A DNA stretch of 64,000 bases, from NCBI GenBank assembly GCA_017163975.1, contig JAFFSR010000229.1, positions 10,124,001 to 10,188,000 of the forward strand, in the 5' to 3' direction. A program made the position numbers and the translations under genes. The notes under the pieces are model-generated. The model saw nothing but the letters and a program-made list of their open reading frames with translations. It ran no database searches and was not told the DNA's origin. Positions 53,831 to 64,000 of the stretch are shown piece by piece. Numbering within the stretch: the stretch's first letter is position 1; each line of letters begins with the position of its first letter. Source of the stretch: Anastatus disparis. Taxonomy: Eukaryota; Arthropoda; Insecta; Hymenoptera; Eupelmidae.

Positions 53831-56800
53831 TTACTTCTTTTCGATCCATGAACTAATTAAATTTTGTATTCGTAATTTTGCTTTATCAACTTGTTTGCTG
53901 TCATCATTAAGCGGAGGATAATATAATGGATTATGACCACCATCTAATAATTATAATAAGAAAAATTTAGTTTAAAAATAAAAATTCGAGCATCAATAAT
54001 ATATTAATTAAGAAAAATTATTGTTATTGTTAATATAAACATTTAAAAATCATTACCATCTATTATGATGATGGATATTTTTGGATTTGGTGAAGATACA
54101 ACCCCTGCACTTATCCACGGATCATTACTTCCATGTATAAAAACAATATTTGATGATGTACCCACTAACTGCTCGCCACCATAAAAAAGATTTGTTCTTT
54201 CGACACCGAGTTCCAAAGTCTGTAAAAAACTAATAGAATAAAGTTAAAAAAATTGTTTTTTTTTTGCTTTTTATATGCAGAAATTGATTCAATTTTATTG
54301 GCTTGTTGTACAAAAAATATTTGATATTCGCGTTTTGACCAATAATTTCTAATATTGGACACTTGAATAAACCAAAACGATATAAAATAAACTTTATTCA
54401 TATGTGCAAGAAAATAACATGCGCCACTCGAGCGCAGTGTAATACTAAAATTTAAAAATTTTAATATAACAACTCATTTTTAAAATAATCAAAAACAAAC
54501 TATTTTTATCATTAAAATAATTATAGATATTTTTTAAATAAACTTTGACAAAAAAAAAAATAATTTATAGTATACCTAGAACCAGTTACGCTGATACATC
54601 TCTGCAAATAAGTATATATAGTTACAGTTTGACTAAACAATTTGAATGGTTTGGAACCTGAAGTCTGGTACCAGCCAAATTCAGTGCATTGTTGATACGT
54701 CCATGGATGAGCGACTACAAAAAAAAAGTAACAAAAACATACTTTATATAATTTCATTTGAGCAATTAAATGTAATTACTTTTTCAATAAACCCATTAAA
54801 TATTAAGTCATAAATATAAAGTATATAAAATTTAATAATAATTATAATGATACCGTATTGTAAAGATTCTGCACTTGATTCTCTTGAATGTGGCGGTAAA
54901 CACGTGTAATTACTATGTCTCATTACAATTTCATTAATTTTGGCTAACCTTTCTATAGACGTTCCTTCTTCGTCATCAGTTAATAAATCACAGATATTTG
55001 ACAATAAAACGTAATTATTCGATGCAATCGATTCTATCATGTACAAGAACCATGAATAAAGTCGTGCCAATTTTTTTTCTGATATGTCTTCAGAATTAAA
55101 GCTATCGCAAAATCTAAAAGAGTAAGAGAATAATCTTCAATTATTGTAGAATATTATAGTGTATTCAGTAGAAATATTTCTATTATGAAATTCGATCAGA
55201 ATAAAGTTAATTTGACTTCAAATATTTACAGAAATGAATGTGTATAAAAATTGACGCGTCGAAATGTTTAAATTTTCAAATATAATAAAGAAGTTACGTA
55301 TTTAACGCTCTTAAATATCACGTTAATGAACTATGAAATTTTTCTTAGAAAGTTGTATTAAAATTCTAAAATTAAAGAAAATTTATTTTTCAAATAATTT
55401 TAAAATTTAACGAATAAAAAATATTTCTAATAAAATATAAAATACATGGCAATACGGGAAATATTCTTTCAATATTTTTCTTCCATTCTCATCACGTAAC
55501 ATCAGGTAGATTTCCTTAAAACTATTGGATATTACTTCGTGGCAATGTTTGGAGTAAACTGTTAATACAGCATTCGTTACTTGATAGAAATCTAAAAAAA
55601 CATTAAAAAACAATTATTTTATTATTATTTAATTGTGTAAATTTATGTATAATCAATTGGAAATCTTTTAATCTTAAGTTATAAAAATTTAATACCAACC
55701 ATCAAAATCAACTTTGGCTAATATCGGTGCACTTTGTGAAACTACGCCATCGACAAGATGTGGATATTTAAAACGCATCCATGCAGCCAAAGTACCAGCA
55801 TAAGAAGAGCCAAAAACTATAACACGCGTAATGTTATGATATTCGCGAAATTCATTTACAAAATACGCTACGTCCATTAATGCTTGCTCGGAATTGAGGT
55901 ATATTAAATTGCTAAAAATAGAAAATACATATTAATAATACTTAAAATTAATTTATGTTTTTATAAAACAATATACATTAAAATTTACTCTTTTGGCCGA
56001 CTTTTTCCATAATATCGATGTTCTAATAGAAGAGTCAGAGCTTTAAATTTTTTAGTCAAGTTTAGCATGAAGCTTTCAATTAGGAGCGATGGATCAGCTT
56101 CTGATTCTCCACTTAAAATTAAAAATATTGGACCACCTTCTTGATAATAATTCGATTGCATAAAAAATCGCTAAAAACAAAACAAAATTAAGAGATTTTA
56201 ATATTGAATAATATATATAAATACAAAAAATAAATACAAATATTTGTCGTAATCAAATAATTCAATTCTTATAATTATAACATAAAAGAAAAAGAATGTC
56301 GTAGTTTGTAAAATGTTTTGACTAAAGTCTCACTTATAATCTGTAAATTACAGTAGAAAGTTAATATATATTGATAACAATTCTTGAAAATGATATCAGT
56401 GTAATTTCTAGTACTTTTTTTTTAATTAAATGAATACTGATGCAATTTATGCAAATATCGATAGAATGCACATCGATAAATAATTTCATAGAATCAATTA
56501 TTTGTAGTTTTTATTCGTACGATTACAAGAGTTACTCGAATAAAAAATTTAATTATTTATTCATGAATTAAGAATTAATAATTATGTTATATAAATTAAA
56601 AGGTTTTCTTTCAGTTATAGCTAATTGATTGAATTACACAATAATTATTTACGAATTTTTTTGTTTATAGAAATATATTTAATTACAAACATAAATGTTA
56701 AATTGTAAATTTTTATTATAATTTTAATAAATAATATGAATATAGAAATTACAAGCGAATAAAGTTTATTATAGAAGTATATGACATTTTAAATCTTAGA

Positions 56801-57229
56801 TTTTAATTTTCAACAAAATACTATCATATTGAAATTCTAATCATATTATAATTATAAAGAAAAAATTAAATAAAATTAAAAAATATATATATTAGAAAAT
56901 TATTAATTTCATTAAAATAAAACCGTTTATCGTTTAACTATTTGTAAAACTATTAAAATAAAAATTGATAAAATTTACAGGCTAGAAAGAAATTTTCACA
57001 AAGAAAAATTAAATAAAAAAAAACACTTTACCTGATTCCATTTTCGATTATCAAATGAATTAAAATGATCCAAAATTTGTTTATACCAATGCTCTGAAGG
57101 AAGTGGCTCTTCTCTTGAAATATCTAACTTTGTAGAGTTAATTTTCCATGATTCTACGGAAAAATCAAAATTTCCCGATGCACATTTTGTAAAAACAAAA
57201 CTAATTGTTAAAATAATGAAAAATTTCAT
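53831..57229 (-). CDS. Secreted S28 serine protease (PRSS16/K12H4.7-like), intact triad
   Basis: Minus-strand exons: 57032-57229, 55989-56170, 55700-55911, 55456-55591, 54854-55113, 54576-54714, 54057-54229, 53831-53943. All junctions are GT-AG, phases agree, and the protein is 470 residues, close to the usual 480-500 for the family. It starts with a signal peptide (MKFFIILTISFVFTKCASG), then LDHFNSFDNRKWNQ, EGGPIFLILSGE, LLLEHRYYGKSRP, YLNSEQALMDVAYFV. The catalytic residues are visible: Ser in FGSSYAGTLAAW, Asp in HGSNDPW, His in DGGHNPLYYPP. HPWTYQQCTEFGWYQT is also diagnostic. S28 enzymes cleave after proline (prolyl carboxypeptidase or dipeptidase activity) in lysosomal or secreted compartments; the substrate here is unknown. 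The exon 7 acceptor was chosen at the AG ending at 54230 because the nearer AG breaks the frame. Head-to-tail neighbour of a paralog. Confidence 0.92.
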
Positions 57230-57980
57230 AGTTACATTGAATTAAAATGTTCATTAATATTCTACATAAAATAACGTTCTTAATCTTTTATAGAAAACTA
57301 AAGCATGTGTATATCAAACGCTCAATAGTTTATTAATGTTTTGTAGCCAAGAGAACTTATCTCTAAAGAGTTCAATGTAGTTATCAGCCGTCACAACCGA
57401 ATGTCAAACTCATTTTTAATTCCAAGAAGAAATTTTTATCTTTTTTCATGACTCTTTTAAATAAACTGTCATATTATTATGTATAACATAATGCGATAAG
57501 TTAAGTAATATAATTATGCAATATCAACTAAATATTTTGATATTTATTTAATCATAATGTTTTGGTATTTGTCAAAAAATTAATTTTCGTTGATAAATAA
57601 ATTATTATTTTCTTATAATGCTAAAAATAATTTTTATCGATTTGCACTAACGTGGCCATCGTTACAAAGTGCAATTTCAGTTTTCTCTAACAATTTCGTA
57701 TTTCTACATTTAAATAAATGGTTCTATAAGTAGAAATAACAAAAATTTATTAAATATTAATTAATAAATATTACCATGAAGTTATATTATATAATGAATA
57801 GGAATATATCAGTCAATAATAAAGTTAATACTCTTCAAATAAAACTTGAAAGTCTAGGTTTACAATTATAAATAAATAGATCGTAAATCTTAAAAAATTA
57901 TCAAATTATTATTATGAATATATATTTTACATAAAAATATTAATATTAATTATCAAAAGCTTTCATTTAAAAAAAATAAT
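57230..57980. other. Intergenic spacer between the two S28 genes
   Basis: 750 bp of AT-rich DNA. It must hold the promoter of the downstream S28 gene (ending at 57229) and the 3' end of the upstream one (stop at 57981). No TATA box or other site can be told apart from the background, and no ORF or repeat was recognised. Confidence 0.6.
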
Positions 57981-60564
57981 TTATTTTTGAGTAATCCATT
58001 TGCCAACAATATTTTCTACTTTCTTCTTTGCATCCAAAATTTGCGGTAAATCATTTTTGGATGGCGGATATTTCAATGGTGGATAACTAACATCTAAAAA
58101 GAAGCAAATATTATAAATTTTTAATGAATAATAAAATATCTTGTAAATATTATTACATGAATATGAATAATTTATAGAAACCTTTGACATTAATAACAAA
58201 TATATCTGGATTATCAGAATTTAAAACTCCAAACGTATTCCAAGGATCATCGCTCCCATAAATAAATATAATATCTGACGTTATATCTCCAATATTCTTA
58301 CCACCGTATACAAGATTTGTACGTTTTATTTCTCGATTTAACTTTCTAGGATATCTGAAAAAACTATTATTTATTTTTATTAGATTTTTTCCTTAGGAAG
58401 TAAATATTTTCACATTAAAAAACTGATAATTTTATATTTTACTATGAAATGTACGAACTTATTTCCAAAAACGTCGTTACACAAATTTTCAAAATATGTC
58501 TTTGGTAAAACGTCAACTGATAAATTGAACGGTTGTTCACTAGTATCGACAAACCATCCAAATTCATTGCATGCTTGATATTCATATTGACGATAAATTT
58601 CGTTTTCCTTCACGGTAATTTCACGTAAATTTTCAACGCGATCCGAATAATTCCAAAGATGAAGACAAGTTTCATTTTTTGCTTCGAGAAGTAATTCCAA
58701 AACTATTGAAAGCTTAACTTCCACGGGAAGATTTTTTCGGTGATTTAACATTATTTCACAGGTCTGTGAAACATTTTGTCCTTTTATGGAATTTAATGCT
58801 ATTTCTGATATTAAATTTAGAAATTCAATATATAAGCTAGATATGTCATTTGCTGTTGGTTCTGTTATATTGATTGGATGGCATAAACTGAAAAGTTTAA
58901 TATAATTTGTTAATAATTATTTTTAAAAATTTATTTTTATTAATTAAGGAATGGATTGTATTATACTTACTTAAATGTTTTGGTTAAATTTTTCTGGCCT
59001 TCAGCACTAAATAATGACGTGTATACTTTTTCAAGAGCTGATTTCATTAAATCCGTACAATCTGTTGAATGCTTATTAAATAAATTTTCAACAGCTGCAT
59101 AATATTCTAAAAATTTTTAATTAAAATATTAAGAAATTTATTGTATTAGTAATACTAATTTACACTTTAAATATTGTTAATAAAGAAACTATTAAGGCAT
59201 CCATTTAAAATAAATTTAAATTAATGTTTTCAAATAAGAAAATAAAAACTTCCTAATTAAATAAAACTATATAAATAAAATACAATTTACATTTATAAAA
59301 TTGTAAAATCTTGTTATTATTGTTCAATGCATATACCTGGAAAATTAGCACGAGCAAATAAAGGTGCACTATCAACGACTGCTCCATGAACAAGATGAGG
59401 ATATTTAAGATGTGACCAAGCTGCTAATGTACCAGCATAACCTTCGCCAAAGATTATAAATTTTTGACTATCCGGTGGATATAATAAAACTGATTGTAGC
59501 TCTAAGATGAAATAAGCAATATCAGCAAGGGCTTGATCAGCATTCAAGTATATAAGATTTTTTGAGCTTAAATCCCTGCTTGGAAAAAATTTTAATATAT
59601 TTATAGTCATCGATTGTCATAAAAAAATATTGATGTATTATTTATGAATGATATAATGCAATCACGTTAAAAACTAATTTCTCTTATAATGAAATTTGCA
59701 ATAATTATAATAGAAATTTCAATATTTTTGGCAAATAAAACCATAAACTATGGTAATTTTTAGTTATGATGAAAATCTATGACAAAATTATTATAGACTA
59801 TTATGATTTTTACGAGGACATTTTTTTCTGTGTATCGGATAATAAGAACTTTATAATTTAAATACTAATACTAATATTAGATGAAACATGTTAATATCGA
59901 GATTTAAATTTTTTCACAACTAATGTCTATTTCAGAGATAATTTTACTCTAGTGTACAAATATATTTTGCAATTAATTAACGGCTTTAAAGCATTTTTAA
60001 CTTACGGCAATGGATGATTCGTTCCGTAAAATCGATGTTCTAGTAAAAAACACATAGCTTTGAATTTTTCACACAAATAATTTATATAGCCATCGAATAA
60101 AACAAGAGGATCGGCAGCATTTTGTCCACTGAGTAGAATGAAAATTGGACCATTATCGTAATATTCTTCATTTACAAAATATTTCTAAAATATTTTAATA
60201 TACGTAATTAAAAGAAACATATAATTTGTTTATGTAATTGCAATACCAATCATGCATAAATTAATTTTATTATTAAAAATACAATTTATCATATTATGAA
60301 TTAATATCGTTTGATAAAAATTAATTTAAAAATTTAAAAAAAAAGGCTAAAAATTCACAAATTGAAACAAAAATTATTATCAACCTGTTCCCAAGTTCGA
60401 GCTTCAGTAGGATTAAAATGATCTAAAAATTGCGTCGTGTAACTAACTCTAACAGTAATATTTTTTGTTTTGCCCAAAATATTAATATGCTTTCCACGAT
60501 TAAACTTTGCCGCACTGTATAAATCAGCGCTGAGTAGTAATGTTAACGTAAGTACAAGTTTCAT
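57981..60564 (-). CDS. S28 protease paralog lacking catalytic Ser and His (predicted pseudoprotease)
   Basis: Minus-strand exons: 60385-60564, 60006-60184, 59337-59575, 58971-59106, 58459-58887, 58182-58354, 57981-58093; phases agree and give 482 residues. A signal peptide (MKLVLTLTLLLSADLYSA) is followed by FLDHFNPTEARTWEQ, NGPIFILLSGQN, FLLEHRFYGTNHP, YLNADQALADIAYFI. The nucleophile motif reads FGEGYAGTLAAW, with Gly (GGT) where the family has Ser. The His motif reads DVSYPPLKYPP, with Tyr where the paralog has His. The Asp motif (YGSDDPW) remains. The frame is fully open and splice sites are intact, so it is not an ordinary pseudogene. It may act as a binding or regulatory protein (inference). 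Five of six introns match the neighbour in position and phase; the intron at 54715-54853 of the neighbour is absent. A start 20 codons upstream (60624) is possible; I chose 60564 for its better signal peptide. Confidence 0.9.
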
Positions 60565-61459
60565 GATGAACTTACTATTTACGACTGTTACTGATATTCC
60601 AACTATGATGAGAAAAAGAAACAAAGATTGTGCAATGTATTTTTAGCATTTCTTTTCTTCTGATTTTATCTCAACTCGTATCATTATAAGTAGTTGAATT
60701 TAACATTAAATATATTGGATTTTAAAGGAATTTTCGATAAAGCTCTAAATTAAGAAAAGAATATTTAAAAAATAATCAAATATTTATTTGAAAATTTTTT
60801 AAAGATAAATTAAGTTTATACAATTATTGCTGTTATAATTCGATTAATGTAAAAATCTTAAGTAAAATGAAATATGAACTAAATAAAAATAAATTTGAGG
60901 TCGACAGTGGTTCATTCGATAGAGCGATGGAATCTTAATCTCGAGGTCCTGAGTTCAATTCCCGCTCTCAGCCGATTGATACAAGCACCACTGTATTTTA
61001 CATGTGCTTTGTTCACAAACACAATGACGACCTCCGTCGCTAATTAGCATCGCAATGATAGCACAAATACAGCAACGTTAAATAAAAAAAAAATAAATAA
61101 AAATAAAGTTAAATTGGATATTTATTTGAATTTTTTGAAAAATGTTTTTTTGTTCTTATATAAATTAGCTTTATAGTGGATTTTTTTAATTGAAAAAAAA
61201 ACATAACTCTATTCATATCAAAATATTTTATTATGAAACTCTTGCAAACTTAGTGAACAATTGTTTTATTAAGTAACTTACAATCTTAGTTAACAAAATA
61301 TAACTCTTAATATCTTTCATGTTTTAAATACTGGACATTTAAGTTCATAACTTAACTCATAGTGAATATTGCATTAAACAAGTGTCATATTATTTAACAT
61401 ATTATAAAAGTTTTGCTTATGAAAATTTCTTTTTTTAAATACGTTATATAAAATGTTTT
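60565..61459. other. Intergenic spacer with a SINE
   Basis: Between the start of the second S28 gene (60564) and the stop of the unknown gene (61460), both on the minus strand. It contains one plus-strand SINE (60894-61093). The rest is AT-rich, with no recognisable sites. Confidence 0.6.
60894..61093 (+). mobile_element. tRNA-derived SINE, full-length copy with target-site duplication
   Basis: The plus strand reads GAGGTCGACAGTGGTTCATTCGATAGAGCG (A-box region in two parts), B box GAGTTCAATTCCC, then GATACAAGCACCACTG, ACATGTGCTTTGTTCACAAA, GACGACCTCCGTCGC and the tail. It is flanked by a 14-bp direct repeat TAAATAAAAATAAA at 60880-60893 and 61094-61107. The repeat is A/T-rich, so part could be tail sequence. 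It is the only plus-strand copy, and its neighbours are minus-strand genes. Confidence 0.88.
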
Positions 61460-63946
61460 TTAATCTACTTCCATCTTGACGGTAAAGTACATCAATTTTC
61501 TCAGTGATTCTATGCGTTCGTTAAATACGACTCTCTCTTTCTCAGATTTTATTTTTTGAAATCCACAGAGTTTAATTAGATATTCATTATTAGTAGCTAG
61601 ATAGTTTATTCTTTTTCTCAAATTCTCTGGTTTGTAGCCCTTAAATATCTGGGGATTTAGCATTATTAACTTTTTGTAAGTCTGCAAACATTTATTTATA
61701 ATAAAAATCATTTTACATCAAGTCATGAAATTATTATTGAAATAAAATATTTCAGATAGTAAATTCATTAAAAAACAATAAAATTCCATTCACTTACACA
61801 ATCTTTCTTTAAATTATCGGTATTATTAAATATGAATTTTATTAAATATTTATCTATCGTTTCATCCCATTGTAATAAAATTTCATCGTTCATTAAGGTT
61901 TCAAAAATTTCGTCGGTAAGATCATCGTCTACCAAAAAAATATTAATAAATTAGAGATATAAAACAATGAAATAATTAAAAAATTTAATCTACCTTCATT
62001 ATTTTCCTCAACTTTGACATTCGATGGTGATTCTTCATCATAATCATCAATCGTATCATCTAGAGAATATTAGGATTTAGATCTAAAGATTAAGGATATC
62101 TAAATCTAATCTATCATTAAGATTTTAAGAATTTTTAAAATGACAAAATGGTATAAAATCACAATATTTGTTAAATTTATATTTATGTCCCGAGATTGTG
62201 TAAGTATTAATTATAAATATTCTCAATGAATAACTTCATTAACTTTAAGATTTTATATAGATAAAATTGAGCGAAAAAAATTTATTTATTTAAATATAGT
62301 TAATCGAAATTGAAAAAATCATCTTAATTTTTTTGATATTATATCACAATTGTGCAAAAATTAAAAACTGTTCAGAATAGTATAAACAAAGTTGCACTTG
62401 TCGTATAACTATATACTTATCATAATTTTAAAATTCAATTATTGTGTTTTACTGATTAATAAATGAGCTGGATGTTAAAGCGAAAGTCATTTCGAGTAAT
62501 TGCATAAAATATTAGTGCTTAGTCAGATTTTATTAAATAAATATTAGAATTGATATGACGCTTGCATTAAATTATTGATTATAAAATATAACATCATGTA
62601 TACTTTACATGTTAGAAACAGTGGGTTACCAAATTTCATTACCTGATTTGATAGGTAACTTATTAGACGATGTAGAATATCTAATGTTATATCGCAACTT
62701 TTTATGAGTTATTGATGGAGTAGTTTTAAAAATGCGGTCATCAGAATTGGTGCACTTATGAGCTGCCTTTTTTTTATTTTTGTTAATACGGGACTGTAGC
62801 CGAAAATTTATTGTTACTTCTTTTTCTTGTTTATCTGTCATCCCAGCGTGTATAACATATTTGGACCGTTTTTTATTCTCTAAAAATATACAAAATTATA
62901 ATTTATATGCGAATCGATTATGACATAATATTGAATCAGAACATTTAAGTTATAAAATTATTTTATCAATGACTGAAACTAACCCAAAGTATCGTAGAAA
63001 GTCGGTAACTTGATATCCTTATTACATAATAAATAATTGACGATAGCCAGGCAAAAGTATGATCGTCGATATTTATCATATTTTGCCTCGTGGAAGAAGG
63101 TCTCTAATGGTAAGATATCATTTTGTTTTGATGATTTTAAGTTGATGATAGCCGATAGTTTTGGGGTCAAACCCAATTTCAAATCTAGTGTGTCGTTGAT
63201 GAATTTTTCGATTTCCTGTACCAACGACGTATCAAGTTGCTTTCGTTCCAAATAATTGCACAGTGATTTTATAATTGTGAGTCCGGTTCGGAATGCAATC
63301 GCGAACCCAATAGGCCATATTTCACCTAATTTTGTTTCGAATTCCTCAGTGTGTGGTAATGAACCTGTTGATATCAATAGAATTATATTCAACTTAGACG
63401 ATTTCTTGGAATAAATACAAATATCATAAACGGTGTAATTAGATTAAATATATATTAATAAAAATACCTATTAATTTATGCAAATCCTTGGAAAAGTAAT
63501 AATTATACGCATGTCCCATTTCACTTAAATTTCTAAGAGTTATTTTTTCTTGCATATTAATTTTGGGAGCTAAACAATTCCATTGAAACTGTTTGATAGC
63601 CTCCCAAAAGTTTTTTTCGCAGATAGCATATGATGGAGTGCTAGAATCGATGTAACCAATTTTTTCGAAGTACCCTTTTTTTATAATCGCATATAACAAA
63701 TTTCTATATAGAAAAAAGGAATTGATTCTAAGATTAGCTCTACGCTTTTCTACTGCGTCCGTATTTTTTAAGATTACGTCGCTGTCAATGTTCTCATTTT
63801 TATAAAAGATTATTGAATCGGAAACGTAGAATGCGACAAGACGGTCCAATAATCTATTATTTGTAAAATATTTGCTGTATCGTATTTTTGATTCATCGAT
63901 TGCAATATTCATGTTAGTTCCGTTCGGCATGTTGCATGCTAAATAT
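61460..63946 (-). CDS. Unrecognised multi-exon protein, 3' six exons (5' end outside window)
   Basis: Minus-strand exons: 63468-63946, 62984-63364, 62643-62879, 61994-62059, 61798-61928, 61460-61681; all junctions GT-AG with agreeing phases, about 504 residues, ending VKMEVD and TAA. The first exon here starts in phase 2 (YLACNMPNGT), so the gene continues beyond 64000. The first 290 residues are helical in character (NSFFLYRNLLYAIIKKGYF, ITLRNLSEMGHAYNYYFSK, LGEIWPIGFAIAFRTGLT), followed by a basic linker (SRINKNKKKAAHKC), an acidic linker (DDTIDDYDEE) and a C-terminal segment (LLQWDETIDKYLIKF, KKLIMLNPQIFKGYKPENLR, KRINYL). That last part weakly resembles a Myb/SANT or an mTERF repeat. VKVE and VKME fit the SUMO consensus. 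A nuclear protein is plausible, but no family is assigned. Confidence 0.8.
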
Positions 63947-64000
63947 CTAAAACCAATTGATTAAGGAAATTAGTTTGAGTGAGATATAATTAAATAAAAT

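Noticed and set aside
54165..54220. Nearer acceptor (ACAG ending at 54220) for S28 exon 7
   Set aside because: It shifts the frame away from ELGVERTNLFYGG and the catalytic Asp motif; the AG ending at 54230 keeps phase.
55694..55700. Stronger-looking donor GTATTA for S28 exon 3
   Set aside because: It gives the wrong phase for the following exon; the donor one step upstream (GTTGGT) keeps the frame.

Overview
The window is eukaryotic and very AT-rich. It has spliced genes with GT-AG introns, long homopolymer and TA tracts, and dispersed tRNA-derived SINEs. The gene families (a lectin/sushi receptor of the Furrowed/CG9095 type, insect-style S28 serine proteases) point to an insect. The base composition and compact minus-strand genes would suit a hymenopteran such as a parasitoid wasp, but that assignment is an inference.

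Positions 1-53,000 are dominated by one plus-strand gene, open at its 5' end. Its exons encode, in order, a sushi/CCP module (2632-2871), a fucolectin/F5-8-type-C-like module split over two exons (29058-29270 and 42080-42312), a C-type lectin domain (42962-43866), three more sushi modules (44345-45583), a Thr/Pro-rich stalk (45687-46015), a transmembrane exon (46320-46531) and a cytoplasmic tail (50794-51196). A further exon (47808-48126) has its own stop codon and looks like an alternative tail. Introns of about 26 kb and 13 kb separate the N-terminal modules. They hold no recognisable gene, only SINEs, microsatellites and low-complexity DNA.

Positions 53,831-60,564 hold two tandem minus-strand genes for secreted S28 (PRSS16/prolylcarboxypeptidase-like, K12H4.7-type) proteases. 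Both could be spliced in silico without breaking frame (470 and 482 residues). The first keeps the Ser/Asp/His triad. The second has Gly for the catalytic Ser and Tyr for the catalytic His, so it should be a catalytically dead pseudoprotease.

Positions 61,460-63,946 hold the last six exons (about 504 residues) of a third minus-strand gene that runs off the window. I do not recognise it. It has a helical-looking N-terminal part, a basic then acidic linker, two SUMO-type motifs, and a C-terminal helical segment that weakly recalls a Myb/SANT or mTERF repeat.

Six copies of one tRNA-derived SINE are scattered through the window, all antisense to the gene they sit in or beside. Two share about 250 bp of extra downstream sequence, making composite units of about 500 bp. 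A second tRNA-like element and a LINE-like (AAT)n tail lie near 41 kb.
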